A stretch of DNA of 64,000 nucleotides from CAZQQN01 sp964595485 (GCA_964595485.1 CAZQQN010000010.1:1-64000); one strand, 5' to 3'. Positions 36,684-46,000 are shown, counted from the stretch's first letter. Program-made: numbers and translations. Notes: generated by a model not told the origin, from the sequence alone.

Positions 36684-37229
36684 ATGCAAGGCAAAAAAGT
36701 CTTATTAGGAGTTACCGGCGGGATAGCAGCTTATAAAGCTGCTATTTTAGTTAGGGCCCTGGTTAGAGAGGGCTGCGAGGTAAAAGTAATTTTATCACCC
36801 TCGGCTAAAGATTTTGTAACCCCATTATCATTGGCTACCGTTTCCAATAATCCCGTTTACCAGGAATTTTTTGATGGTGAAACTGGTGAGTGGGTAAATC
36901 ATGTAGCCCTGGCAAACTGGGCTGATGCCTTGCTTATTGCTCCATTAACCGCGAATACTTTAGCGAAAATGGGTAACGGTTTTTGCGACACTTTGTTGAT
37001 GGCAACCTATCTCTCTTCAACTTGCCCTGTTTTTTTAGCGCCTGCTATGGACCGCGATATGTATAAACACCCAGCCGTTCGCGACAACATTGATAAAATG
37101 AAGCGTTGGGGGCACACGTTAATTGGCCCGGAAGAAGGGGAATTAGCAAGTGGTTTGTCAGGAATAGGCAGAATGAGTGAGCCTGAAACCATTGTAGAAC
37201 AGCTCCAAAACCATTTAACATCGCAATAA
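36684..37229 (+). CDS. coaBC: CoaBC, phosphopantothenoylcysteine decarboxylase (CoaC) part; gene frameshifted
   Basis: This is the first half of the bifunctional coenzyme A enzyme; this flavoprotein domain decarboxylates phosphopantothenoylcysteine. Residues 1-181 include 'KKVLLGVTGGIAAYKAA' (FMN-binding start), the catalytic His in 'VNHVALANWADALLIAPLTA' and the 'APAMDRDMY' motif, a variant of PxMNxxMW. The frame ends at TAA 37227-37229 where normal CoaBC continues straight into the CoaB domain. That domain is found at once in another frame from 37232. One base missing near the A-rich stretch 37224-37231 would restore a single ~400-residue protein. Confidence 0.85.
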   Translation: MQGKKVLLGVTGGIAAYKAAILVRALVREGCEVKVILSPSAKDFVTPLSLATVSNNPVYQEFFDGETGEWVNHVALANWADALLIAPLTANTLAKMGNGFCDTLLMATYLSSTCPVFLAPAMDRDMYKHPAVRDNIDKMKRWGHTLIGPEEGELASGLSGIGRMSEPETIVEQLQNHLTSQ

Positions 37230-37231
37230 AA

Positions 37232-37894
37232 GGCTGCACATTCCTTGTAACCGCAGGACCAACTTATGAGCCAATTGACCCTGTCAGGTTCATCGGAAAT
37301 TACTCATCCGGGAAAATGGGTTACGCTATAGCTGAAACACTTGCCAAAAAGGGAGCTTATGTTTATTTGGTTACCGGACCCACATCACTCACCATGGAAA
37401 ATCGTAATGTTGAAGTAATACCTATCAAAAAGGCAAAAGAAATGTATGATGCTTGTCACCAGTATTTCCCTGCATGCACAGGGGCTTTTTTAGCTGCCGC
37501 TGTCTCAGACTATAAGCCGGCAGCAGTGTCCCCGAAAAAAATAAAAAAAGGTGGGAATGATGAATTGAATTTAAAGTTGACACCTAATCCTGATATTTTG
37601 CATTCACTCGGGGAGATTAAAAAGCCGAACCAAGTAATAGTTGGTTTCAGTCTTGAAACTGAAAATGGAGAAGTAAATGCGCGCCAAAAGCTTAAAAGTA
37701 AAGACCTTGATATTATAGCATTAAACCTTGCTAATAAAGAAGGTACAGGTTTTGGTGAGCCTTATAACCAGGTTACGCTTTTTGACAGGAATGGCGATAA
37801 AAAGGAATTTGATACGAAACCGAAATCCGAGGTTGCCAGCGATTTGGTGGAAGCAATGATAAGATACCTGGAAACTTCAAGCATTAAAGATTAG
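37232..37894 (+). CDS. coaBC: CoaBC, phosphopantothenate-cysteine ligase (CoaB) part; gene frameshifted
   Basis: This is the second half of coaBC, in a different frame. Homology begins at 37232 with 'GCTFLVTAGPTYEPIDPVRF' and 'IGNYSSGKMGYAIAE', the nucleotide-binding and dimer region of CoaB. The only ATG in frame (37316) would remove that essential part, so the segment is not an independent gene. Further motifs are 'GAFLAAAVSDYKPAAVSPKK' with the conserved Asp-Tyr and Lys residues, and 'LKLTPNPDILHSLG'. CoaB joins 4'-phosphopantothenate to cysteine using CTP in most bacteria. An essential enzyme broken by one base suggests an assembly error or very recent damage. Confidence 0.83.
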   Translation, partial: GCTFLVTAGPTYEPIDPVRFIGNYSSGKMGYAIAETLAKKGAYVYLVTGPTSLTMENRNVEVIPIKKAKEMYDACHQYFPACTGAFLAAAVSDYKPAAVSPKKIKKGGNDELNLKLTPNPDILHSLGEIKKPNQVIVGFSLETENGEVNARQKLKSKDLDIIALNLANKEGTGFGEPYNQVTLFDRNGDKKEFDTKPKSEVASDLVEAMIRYLETSSIKD

Positions 37895-37905
37895 TTATAA
37901 TTGGT

Positions 37906-38808
37906 ATGAAACATCTAATCACTGGAGTTATATTCTCGGTATGTATTTTGGCCAGTGCTTTTCTAAAAGCTCAGGAGCTCAACTGTGAAGTTACTGTTAG
38001 GGCAAGAGAAGTAGAACAATCTAACAGACAAATATTCCGTACCCTTGAAAACAATATAAGAGAGTTTCTCAATGGCCAAACCTGGACTGATAAGCGATTC
38101 AAAAACAAAGAAAAGATCAACTGCAATATCATTGTAAGTGTCCAGGAAAAAAATAACGAAAATTTAAAGGCTTCTGCTCGTATAAAATCCACCAGGCCAG
38201 TCTATGGTTCCGATTATACTACCAATGTTTTGAATCGCATAGACAAAGAATTCAATTTTAAATACCGAAGGAACCAGAATCTGCGATATGTCGAAGGAAG
38301 CTATACCTCGAACCTTACCGCATTGTTATCTTATTACGCATTCCTCATTATCGGTTTGGATTTTGATACTTTCTCAGATAATGGGGGGAACCCTTATTTT
38401 CAAAAAGCTGAAAATATTGTTACGGCTTCTCAGTCCAGCTCATTTGATGGCTGGAAACAATCCGGAAAGGATAATAACCGCTACAACTATTTGGACCAGT
38501 TATTAAGCACACGTTTTCAGGGATATCGCAAGGCTCTCTATCAATACCACCGAAAAGGCCTTGACATTATGCATGAAGATCCCGAAAAAGGCCGAAAAGC
38601 CATTTTTAAAAGCTTGAAAAAGTTAAAAAAGGTCAACCAAGAGGTACCAAATTCCTTCCTGATGGATCAGTTCTTTAGAGCAAAGCAAGAGGAAATCGGT
38701 AATGTTTTTTCAAAAGCACCTCAAGATCAACAAGATGAAGTTGTAAATATTGTTGAGGTTTTGGACCCTTCCAATCTCGATTCTTATAAGGAAGCTATGG
38801 GTAGGTAA
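37906..38808 (+). CDS. DUF4835 protein, PorD-like T9SS-associated
   Basis: This is a 300-residue secreted protein with a signal peptide (about residues 1-22, 'ILASAFLKAQ' at the cleavage site). The conserved start of the mature part is 'ELNCEVTVRAREVEQSNRQI'. The middle contains 'LTALLSYYAFLIIGLDFDTF' and 'GGNPYFQKAENIVTASQSS', typical of DUF4835. Family members are annotated as PorD, linked with the type IX secretion system. The gene follows coaBC by 11 bases and precedes recN by 85 bases, the usual order in Bacteroidota. The role in secretion here is inferred; T9SS cargo proteins are encoded in the same window. Confidence 0.85.
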   Translation: MKHLITGVIFSVCILASAFLKAQELNCEVTVRAREVEQSNRQIFRTLENNIREFLNGQTWTDKRFKNKEKINCNIIVSVQEKNNENLKASARIKSTRPVYGSDYTTNVLNRIDKEFNFKYRRNQNLRYVEGSYTSNLTALLSYYAFLIIGLDFDTFSDNGGNPYFQKAENIVTASQSSSFDGWKQSGKDNNRYNYLDQLLSTRFQGYRKALYQYHRKGLDIMHEDPEKGRKAIFKSLKKLKKVNQEVPNSFLMDQFFRAKQEEIGNVFSKAPQDQQDEVVNIVEVLDPSNLDSYKEAMGR

Positions 38809-38856
38809 ATGGTAGATTCCACTTTATGAATTCAATGATGGATTCAAAATCTTAAT

Positions 38857-38864
38857 TAGTTTTG
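38857..38864 (+). promoter_or_regulatory. Candidate -7 element for recN
   Basis: TAGTTTTG matches TAnnTTTG exactly, 29 bases before the recN ATG. No TTG lies at the usual -33 distance. It may allow recN to be expressed separately from the bamD operon. Confidence 0.35.
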
Positions 38865-38893
38865 TTGCGTAGTCTTAAAGGGATTCAGCACCC

Positions 38894-40561
38894 ATGCTAA
38901 CCGAATTAAAGGTTTCCAATTATGCCCTGATTAAAGAACTGGAAGTCCAATTCGGACCTGAATGGAATGTTATTACCGGTGAAACAGGCACAGGTAAATC
39001 CATCCTTTTAGGAGCTCTTGGTTTAATCCTTGGCAATCGCGCGGATACTTCTGTTTTAAGCGCTAATTCAAAAAAATGCGTAGTAGAGGGCACTTTCCAT
39101 ATCCAGGATTATCCACTTGAGAACTTTTTTGAGGATTACGAGCTGGATTATGAGGATCCCACCATTTTAAGAAGAGAAATCAACCAATCCGGTAAGTCAA
39201 GAGCATTCATCAATGACACACCTGTCAATTTGAATGTAATGAGAGCCATTGGGAATGAATTGGTAGATATCCATTCGCAGCATCAAACCCTTAAATTGAA
39301 CGACAAAGCGTTTCAGCTTTCCATACTTGACAGTTTTGCAAGGCATGATGACCTGTTAAAAAAGTACCAGCAATGTTTTAACCAGTACAAGGAATTAAAG
39401 GCCAGGCATCAAAACCTTTTGGAACAGCAAAGACAGGTAAATCGTGATTATGATTATTATCAATTTCAAGCCAATGAGATTGCAGAACTTAATCCTAAAG
39501 ATGGAGAACTGCAAGAGCTTGAAGAGGAGATTGAGGTCCTTGGCAATGCAGAAACCATTAAAAGCAATCTGCAGCAAGCTGTCCAATTACTTTACCATAA
39601 TGATTTTGCCGTTCAAAATCAATTAGCCGAAGTTAAAGCCCTCCTACAAGAAGTTTCAGGGCATTACCAAAAGCTTGAGAGCCTCCAGCAAAGGGTTGAT
39701 TCATTAGAGATTGAAGCACGCGACATATCGGATGAGGTAAGTAACGTGGAAGAGGATATCAGTGTGGATAATCAACGTTTAGAAGAAGCCAATAACCGCC
39801 TTCAGGAACTTAACCGGGTTTTGAATAAACATGGCTTCCAAAGTATTAAAGCACTACTTGACTTTTATGAAGAAATCCAGGAAAAAGTAACTACCGCAAC
39901 ATCGCTAAATGATGATATTGCCAACGTTGAGCAAGAACTGGAAAAGGTTCAAGAAAAGCTCCATGAATTGGGTGACCAGCTTTCTGCTAACAGGGAAAAG
40001 CAGATAAGCCAGGTAGAAGAAAACTTGATCCATAATCTCCAATTTGTAGGAATGCCTGAACCAACACTATCAATTCGATTATCCCGAATTGAAAATCCTG
40101 AAAATTTTACATTTCAAGGAAAAGACCAGGTTCAGATCTTATTTTCTGCCAATCGGGGATCTACCCCTCAACCCATCAACCAGATAGCTTCAGGGGGTGA
40201 ATTATCAAGGCTAATGCTTTGTATCAAATATTTAATGGCCAATACGCTTTTTCTGCCTACTATCATTTTTGACGAAATAGACATGGGAATTTCCGGTGAA
40301 GTAGCTATCAAAGTGGGACAATTGATACAGCAAATGGCTAATAACCATCAAGTGGTTTCCATTACCCACCTACCTCAAGTGGCATCAATGGGTAATGATC
40401 ATTTCCTGGTTTATAAGTTAACCCAAAACGAAGGGACCTATTCCTACATGAAATCCCTGGATGAAGAAGGAAGAGTGGAAGAAATTGCCAATATGATGGC
40501 AGGAGCAAACCCGTCAGCAACAGCTTATCAGAATGCACGTGAATTAATGGGTAAGAATTAA
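38894..40561 (+). CDS. recN: DNA repair protein RecN
   Basis: RecN is an SMC-like ATPase that acts in double-strand break repair. The 555-residue protein has Walker A 'GETGTGKS' at residues 29-36. A long coiled coil occupies about residues 155-370, including 'IEVLGNAETIKSNLQQAVQL' and 'QRVDSLEIEARDISDEVS'. The C-terminal ATPase half has 'ASGGELSRLMLCIKYLM' (ABC signature), Walker B 'IIFDEIDMGISGEVA' and 'VSITHLPQVASMGND'. The length is normal. fabI starts 23 bases after its stop. Confidence 0.97.
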   Translation: MLTELKVSNYALIKELEVQFGPEWNVITGETGTGKSILLGALGLILGNRADTSVLSANSKKCVVEGTFHIQDYPLENFFEDYELDYEDPTILRREINQSGKSRAFINDTPVNLNVMRAIGNELVDIHSQHQTLKLNDKAFQLSILDSFARHDDLLKKYQQCFNQYKELKARHQNLLEQQRQVNRDYDYYQFQANEIAELNPKDGELQELEEEIEVLGNAETIKSNLQQAVQLLYHNDFAVQNQLAEVKALLQEVSGHYQKLESLQQRVDSLEIEARDISDEVSNVEEDISVDNQRLEEANNRLQELNRVLNKHGFQSIKALLDFYEEIQEKVTTATSLNDDIANVEQELEKVQEKLHELGDQLSANREKQISQVEENLIHNLQFVGMPEPTLSIRLSRIENPENFTFQGKDQVQILFSANRGSTPQPINQIASGGELSRLMLCIKYLMANTLFLPTIIFDEIDMGISGEVAIKVGQLIQQMANNHQVVSITHLPQVASMGNDHFLVYKLTQNEGTYSYMKSLDEEGRVEEIANMMAGANPSATAYQNARELMGKN

Positions 40562-40584
40562 AGCAATCAAAACCAAAGATCTAT

Positions 40585-41403
40585 ATGGGAAACAATTTAT
40601 TAAAAGGCAAAAAAGGAATCATTTTCGGACCATTGGATGAAGAGTCCATTGCATGGGCAGTAGCTAAAAAGGCTTATGAAGAAGGTGCTCGTTTCACACT
40701 CACCAATGCCCCGGTTGCCCTTAGGATGGGAAAGATCAATGAACTGGCAGAGCAATGTGAAACGGAAGTTATTACAGCAGATGCCACAAAGCCTGAGGAT
40801 CTCGAAAATCTTTTCAATCAATCTATGGAAAAATTAGGCGGCAAGCTGGATTTTGTACTTCATGCGGTGGGGATGTCCCCTAATGTTCGAAAGGGTAAAG
40901 AATATACCAATACTAACTATGACTTTTTTCAAAAAACCCTTGATATTTCAGGCTTGTCCCTTCACAAAACGTTGCAAACTGCTAAGTCAATGGATGCGAT
41001 CAATGAAGAGGGATCAGTGGTGACACTTAGCTATATTGCCGCCCAGAGGACTTTTCCCGATTACAATGATATGGCGGAAGCCAAGGCTTTACTGGAGGCA
41101 ATAGTCAGGAATTTTGGTTACCACTACGGCAAGGATAAGGGTGTTCGTATCAATGCGGTTTCTCAATCACCAACCATGACCACTGCTGGTAAAGGTATCA
41201 AAGGATTTCAAGCTTTTTATGATTATGCGGACAAGATGGCACCATTGGGCAATGCATCAGCTGAAGAATGTGCTGATTACTGCGTTAGCATGTTTTCAGA
41301 TTACACTAAAAAAATAACAATGCAAACGCTTCACCATGATGGTGGATTTTCTCAAACCGGCATAAGTCAAGAGGTAATGAAGCAATTTGAAAAAGAGGAG
41401 TGA
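40585..41403 (+). CDS. fabI: Enoyl-[acyl-carrier-protein] reductase FabI
   Basis: FabI reduces the enoyl-ACP double bond with NADH in the last step of each fatty-acid elongation round. The 272-residue protein has the Rossmann start 'GKKGIIFGPLDEESIAWAVA' typical of FabI. The active site Tyr-x6-Lys is in 'YNDMAEAKALLEA', after 'SYIAAQRTFPD'. The substrate loop includes 'AVSQSPTMTTAGKGI', and the 'FSDYTKKITMQTLHHDGG' end is conserved. This is the triclosan-target class of reductase. It ends the forward gene run; a bidirectional terminator lies 50 bases downstream. Confidence 0.94.
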   Translation: MGNNLLKGKKGIIFGPLDEESIAWAVAKKAYEEGARFTLTNAPVALRMGKINELAEQCETEVITADATKPEDLENLFNQSMEKLGGKLDFVLHAVGMSPNVRKGKEYTNTNYDFFQKTLDISGLSLHKTLQTAKSMDAINEEGSVVTLSYIAAQRTFPDYNDMAEAKALLEAIVRNFGYHYGKDKGVRINAVSQSPTMTTAGKGIKGFQAFYDYADKMAPLGNASAEECADYCVSMFSDYTKKITMQTLHHDGGFSQTGISQEVMKQFEKEE

Positions 41404-41455
41404 ACACTTCTTTCAACAGTGCAATTAAATTTGCTTTTTATCAACCTCAGCGCAT

Positions 41456-41493
41456 AAAAAAACACCCGCTAAAGAATTAACGGGTGTTTTTTT
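41456..41493. terminator. Bidirectional rho-independent terminator
   Basis: A-rich left arm plus ACACCCG pairs with CGGGTGT plus a T run, with a short loop around 41469-41480. The hairpin is flanked by A and T tracts on opposite sides, so it can stop fabI from the left and clpC from the right. Confidence 0.85.
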
Positions 41494-41520
41494 ATTTTGT
41501 AGCAGAATAACCAGCTTAGA

Positions 41521-44100
41521 TCAGGATTCGTCTGATTCTGATTGGTTTTCCTGTTCTTCTTCTGAATCTGATTCTGAAGAGGTATCCTCACTTTTGCCGG
41601 TTTGCTCAACTTTCACCTTAAGTTCTTTTTGATTACTACTGAGCTCAACGGCAATGGTATCCCCTTCTTTTATTTCAGATTTCAGAATCTCCTCGGCCAT
41701 CTTATCTTCAAGGTATTTCTGAATCACGCGCTGCAGAGGCCTTGCCCCGAATTGTGGATCATAGCCTTTATCAGTAAGGAAATCCTTCGCCTTCTTACTA
41801 AGTTTTACCTGGTAACCCATTTCCTTAATACGGTTAAAGAGTATATCCAATTGAATATCAATGATCTCATGGATATCTTCCTTGGAAAGGTTATTAAAGA
41901 CGATCACATCATCCACCCTGTTGAGGAACTCCGGAGAAAAGGTTCGCTTAAGTGCCTTCTGAATAACGTTTTTATTGGTTTCTTCAGCCTTCTCTTGCTT
42001 TGCCTGAGTACTGAAACCAACTCCGCCTCCAAAGTCCTTTAGCTCTTTCGTTCCGATATTGGAAGTCATGATGATTACTGTATTTCTGAAATCAACCCTT
42101 CGTCCTAAACTATCGGTTACAAACCCTTCATCAAGTATTTGTAGCAAAATATTATAAACGTCAGGGTGTGCCTTCTCAATCTCATCAAGCAGGATAACAC
42201 TGTAGGGTTTTCTCCTGACCTTTTCCGTTAATTGGCCGCCTTCTTCATAGCCAATATAACCTGGAGGAGCGCCAACAAGACGGGATACAGCAAATTTTTC
42301 CATATACTCACTCATGTCAAGACGAATGAGCGATTCATCGTTTTCAAAAAGGTAATTAGCGAGGGATTTTGCCAGCTCTGTCTTTCCTACACCCGTTGGT
42401 CCCAGGAAAATGAAAGAACCAATGGGTTTTTGAGGAGCTTTCAAGCCAGCTCGTGTACGATGAATAGCCTTGGTTAGCCTTTCGATGGCCCTGCCTTGGC
42501 CAATTACCCGCTCTTTGAGCTCGTTTTCCATGTTAAGGAGTTTAAGCCCCTCACCTTGTGCAATTCGTTTGGTCGGGATGCCTGTCATCATAGCTATGAC
42601 TTCCGCCACATCGTCTTCCTTCACCGTGTAACGTTGCTCTTTGGTTTCCTCTTCCCATTTATTTTTAGCTACCTCAAGCTCTTCGAGCAGTTGCTTCTCT
42701 TTGTCACGGAGTTTGGCCGCTTCTTCGTACTGTTGACTTTTTACAACCTGGTTTTTCTGTTGCTTAATGTCCTCAATTTGTTGTTCCAGATCGAGGATAT
42801 TTTGGGGTACGTGAATATTGGTAATGTGAACGCGCGCTCCGGCTTCATCCATTACATCAATGGATTTGTCCGGCAGGTAACGGTCATTGATATACCTTTC
42901 ACTCAATTTAACGCACGCTTCAACGGCTTCTGGCGTATAATAAACAGAGTGATGTTCTTCGTATTTTTCTTTGACTTGTTCGAGGATCTCTTTTGTTTCC
43001 TCCGGTGTAGTGGCTTCAACCATGACGGGTTGGAAACGCCTGTCAAGGGCACCGTCTTTTTCAATATTCTGACGGTATTCATCAAGGGTTGTCGCCCCAA
43101 TACATTGAATAACACCACTGGCTAACGCAGGTTTAAACATGTTGGAAGCATCAAGAGAGCCTGAAGCCCCACCAGCACCAATAATAGTATGGATTTCATC
43201 AATAAAAAGGATAACATCCGGATTTTTCTCCAACTCATTCATCACAGCTTTCATCCGCTCCTCAAACTGGCCGCGGTATTTGGTACCTGCAACCAATGAA
43301 GCCAGATCAAGCGTTACAATGCGTTTATTAAAAAGGATGCGGGAAACTTTTCGCTGGATGATTTTGAGGGCTAAACCTTCTGCAATGGCGGTTTTTCCTA
43401 CACCGGGCTCGCCTATCAAAACAGGATTGTTTTTCTTCCGGCGGCTCAGGACCTGAGCGACCCGCTTAATTTCCTGTTCACGACCAACGATCGGATCCAA
43501 CTTGTCGTCTTCAGCGGCTTTGGTCAAATCCCTGCCGAAATTATCCAGCACCGGTGTTTTGGATTTGTTTTCTTGTTTCTTACCACTTTGACTTTTTTCG
43601 CCACCCTGACCTTCTTTTCCGAAATCATCATCGGGCGGCTCTTGAGATGATTCGGAGCGGGGAGAATAAAAACTGTCTTCCAATTGTTCTTTGAATGTTT
43701 CGTAGGTGATAGCGTATTGGTGTAAAATCTGAGCAGCTATGTTGTCCTCGTCTCTTAAGACGGACAAAAGCAGGTGCTCAGTACCAATAACATCGCTTTT
43801 AAAAATTTTTGCTTCTAAATAAGTGACTTTAAGCACTTTTTCTGATTGCTTCGTTAACGGGATGTTTCCGGTAACATCTTTGTGAGATGCCGTATTTTTA
43901 ATGGCATCTTCAATGGATTTTTTAAGACGTACCAAGTCAACATCGAGGCTTTCCAAGCTTTTAATGGCTTTTCCCTCTCCTTCTCGAAGCAGGCCTAATA
44001 ACAAATGCTCTGTGCCAATGTAATCATGCCCCAGTCGTATCGCCTCCTCTCTGCTGTAACTTATGACATCTCGTACCCTTGGTGAAAATTTAGCTTCCAT
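41521..44100 (-). CDS. clpC: ATP-dependent Clp protease ATP-binding subunit ClpC
   Basis: This is an 859-residue Hsp100 unfoldase that feeds substrates to ClpP. It has two N-terminal Clp repeats (about residues 4-145), a low-complexity linker (about 150-185) and AAA domain 1 with 'GEPGVGKTAI' and 'VILFIDEIHTIIGAG'. A UVR-type middle region follows ('QQYEEAAKLRDKEKQLLEEL'). AAA domain 2 has 'GPTGVGKTEL' and 'VILLDEIEKAHPDVYNILLQ'. The last ~30 residues are an acidic Ser/Glu tail. The UVR motif and Clp repeats distinguish it from ClpB. It is monocistronic, and the 5' region carries repeated GTCACTT elements that may be operator sites. Confidence 0.96.
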   Translation of the reverse strand: MEAKFSPRVRDVISYSREEAIRLGHDYIGTEHLLLGLLREGEGKAIKSLESLDVDLVRLKKSIEDAIKNTASHKDVTGNIPLTKQSEKVLKVTYLEAKIFKSDVIGTEHLLLSVLRDEDNIAAQILHQYAITYETFKEQLEDSFYSPRSESSQEPPDDDFGKEGQGGEKSQSGKKQENKSKTPVLDNFGRDLTKAAEDDKLDPIVGREQEIKRVAQVLSRRKKNNPVLIGEPGVGKTAIAEGLALKIIQRKVSRILFNKRIVTLDLASLVAGTKYRGQFEERMKAVMNELEKNPDVILFIDEIHTIIGAGGASGSLDASNMFKPALASGVIQCIGATTLDEYRQNIEKDGALDRRFQPVMVEATTPEETKEILEQVKEKYEEHHSVYYTPEAVEACVKLSERYINDRYLPDKSIDVMDEAGARVHITNIHVPQNILDLEQQIEDIKQQKNQVVKSQQYEEAAKLRDKEKQLLEELEVAKNKWEEETKEQRYTVKEDDVAEVIAMMTGIPTKRIAQGEGLKLLNMENELKERVIGQGRAIERLTKAIHRTRAGLKAPQKPIGSFIFLGPTGVGKTELAKSLANYLFENDESLIRLDMSEYMEKFAVSRLVGAPPGYIGYEEGGQLTEKVRRKPYSVILLDEIEKAHPDVYNILLQILDEGFVTDSLGRRVDFRNTVIIMTSNIGTKELKDFGGGVGFSTQAKQEKAEETNKNVIQKALKRTFSPEFLNRVDDVIVFNNLSKEDIHEIIDIQLDILFNRIKEMGYQVKLSKKAKDFLTDKGYDPQFGARPLQRVIQKYLEDKMAEEILKSEIKEGDTIAVELSSNQKELKVKVEQTGKSEDTSSESDSEEEQENQSESDES

Positions 44101-44122
44101 ATAAAGTATTTTTTGCCTTAAT

Positions 44123-44203
44123 AGTGACCTAAACTGGCCTTTAATCTTCTCCTTAATGAATTATGTCACTTAATTAATGATTTACGTCACTTTAACAAAC
44201 TTA
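44123..44203 (-). promoter_or_regulatory. Possible clpC control region with repeated GTCACT motif
   Basis: GTCACTTAA (44165-44173) and GTCACTTTAA (44186-44195) are direct copies 21 bases apart, about two helical turns. An inverted copy, AGTGAC, lies at 44123-44128. The reverse strand reads TAAGTTTG at 44196-44203, a perfect -7 match beside the second copy. No -33 TTG is seen. Which protein would bind is unknown. Confidence 0.35.
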
Positions 44204-44606
44204 CAATCTAAAAGGTTTTTTACCCGCTGTTGAGCTTGCCTTGCCGGTCAAAATTAAAAACCGCTTTCCTTATTTTAGGCATTTAAAAGAAATTTTTTTA
44301 AGCTATCTACCATTTTAAAGAATCGCCTAAGCCATTGTTAAACGTTAACAAATTTTATCGAGCGGTATTTTGATCAAATATTGAGCCAACTATAGCGGGG
44401 TTTTACAATTAACTTTCTTTTTAGTAAAGAGCGCTTATAAAGTCGGTCAAAAAGTTGAGGTTGAAAAAGGATGAAGTAGTTTAATCAACCTCTAAAAATT
44501 GCTTTTTATACGTCAGCTATATTTTTCAAATCGGAGATAACCGGAATGATGACAGGAAAATGAGTTCTTTGCTCAAAAGAAAAACATCAACGTAATAATC
44601 ATTCGG
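44204..44606. other. AT-rich intergenic region, no gene seen
   Basis: I see no coding frame, RNA gene or clear repeat here between the clpC control region and the methyltransferase gene. Confidence 0.5.
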
Positions 44607-45518
44607 TCAGTTAACTTGCTTTTCGAAAACTAACCTGTGATGATCCATGATCTCCTTTTCAAAACAGACCCTGTTTGGGCTAACATTAAAGATCTCAACC
44701 TGGTGCTTGAATTCTTTATCCGTAAGGTATTTGGGTAGCAAGGACAAGTATAGCAGGTATTTCTTCAGGTTAAACTTCCTGAATTTTTGACGCCACCGGC
44801 CTATGGTTTCAATGTAATCTGTCCTGCCACTACTTTCAGAAATCAATTGAAACTCGGGTTCGGCATTACGGGTTACCATCTCTTTTCCGTAGGGTAACCA
44901 AGATCCAGGGAATTCCTTCACCATAAGTGCTAAAACATGAGGACCTGACCCTTTTTCAGCATTGACATCCATTTCATCAAAGCCAATCATGTTTTTACTG
45001 AAGACCATTGTTTGCATGTAATACCGGCCACCATTGTTTAAAAGATCACTAACCACTTTAAAAAAATCACGGTAGATCTTTTCCTGTTTACCCTGCTGAT
45101 ATTCTTCAATAGAGCAAAAGTGCTCCATACCTCCGATACATGTTACAGCATCAAACGTCCCATAGTCTTCCGGCTTAACATACCGACAATCCTGAACGCG
45201 GACATCCAAGCCATTCTTTTGACAGGCGTCAGCCTGCCCTTCAGATAGGGTAAGACCAATTCCCTTAGCTCCCCTTTCCTTTGTTATATATTCAAGAAAT
45301 GGCCCCCAACCACAGGCCATATCCAGCACTTTACTACCTTCCTTTATATCCAGGCTGTCAGCAATGAATTTATGTTTCGCTCGCTGAGCCTCTTCCAAGG
45401 TCATGGAGAAATCTCCATCAAACTTAGCTCCGCTGTAATCACCCTTATCACCCATACTTAGGCGAAAAATTTCATCTATCGTTGTGTATGTAAAGTTTAA
45501 GTCTTGTTGATCAGCCAT
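44607..45518 (-). CDS. SAM-dependent methyltransferase, cyclopropane-fatty-acid-synthase-like
   Basis: This is a 303-residue class I methyltransferase. The SAM-binding motif I is 'VLDMACGWGPFLEYI' (about residues 65-79). It is followed by 'GIGLTLSEGQADAC', matching the GxTLSxxQ motif of cyclopropane-fatty-acid and mycolic-acid cyclopropane synthases. 'FDAVTCIGGMEHFC' corresponds to the motif with the Glu-His pair of that family. The protein lacks the N-terminal domain of full Cfa proteins. The substrate, perhaps an unsaturated acyl lipid, is not proved. It stands alone, with about 500 noncoding bases on each side. Confidence 0.8.
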   Translation of the reverse strand: MADQQDLNFTYTTIDEIFRLSMGDKGDYSGAKFDGDFSMTLEEAQRAKHKFIADSLDIKEGSKVLDMACGWGPFLEYITKERGAKGIGLTLSEGQADACQKNGLDVRVQDCRYVKPEDYGTFDAVTCIGGMEHFCSIEEYQQGKQEKIYRDFFKVVSDLLNNGGRYYMQTMVFSKNMIGFDEMDVNAEKGSGPHVLALMVKEFPGSWLPYGKEMVTRNAEPEFQLISESSGRTDYIETIGRWRQKFRKFNLKKYLLYLSLLPKYLTDKEFKHQVEIFNVSPNRVCFEKEIMDHHRLVFEKQVN

Positions 45519-46000
45519 AGTTCCGACTTTCCGTATTAATACCAGGTTTACGCATTAGCTACTTTTTAGGTTCATATCCATTCCTGCTTAAACGAATGTA
45601 ATGAAAATTTATCCAATGATATATATTGAGTTAAAAAAAATCAAATTCATCCATCTGCCTTATTTTAACCTATTGTGTTAGTCATCTTTGAACAAAGAAC
45701 CATTCTTCTTATAATCATTTGAAAACTTTTCCTATTGCCATATTGATTCTGATTTTTTGACTTAGCTCAAAGGATTCCCAATTAAAGCATATTTTAGCCT
45801 TGGCCTCAAGATTTTTCCAAACCCTTTTGGTTTGTTTATAACGCTAAATTGCTTAAAGGGAAACCCAGCCATTACCCCTTAGCATGGCATCACGATTAGC
45901 AATTATCATAAAAACAATTGGTAAGGTCGGGTTGCACAAAGCAATATGATTACCAGCTCAAATAAAATGATGAGTCAGTGCTAACCCTTTTAAAATGCGT
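45519..46000. other. AT-rich intergenic region, no gene seen
   Basis: This stretch is AT-rich and stop-dense with no convincing gene or RNA structure. The forward -7 element at 46001 marks its end. Confidence 0.45.

Noticed and set aside
37195..37235. Programmed -1 frameshifting in coaBC
   Set aside because: No X XXY YYZ slippery heptamer lies in the 37187-37229 overlap of the two frames and fused CoaBC is the norm, so a lost base is the simpler reading.
42496..43125. 209-codon open frame opposite clpC
   Set aside because: It is a shadow of the well-supported ClpC reading frame, hydrophobic only because it is the complement of charged codons.
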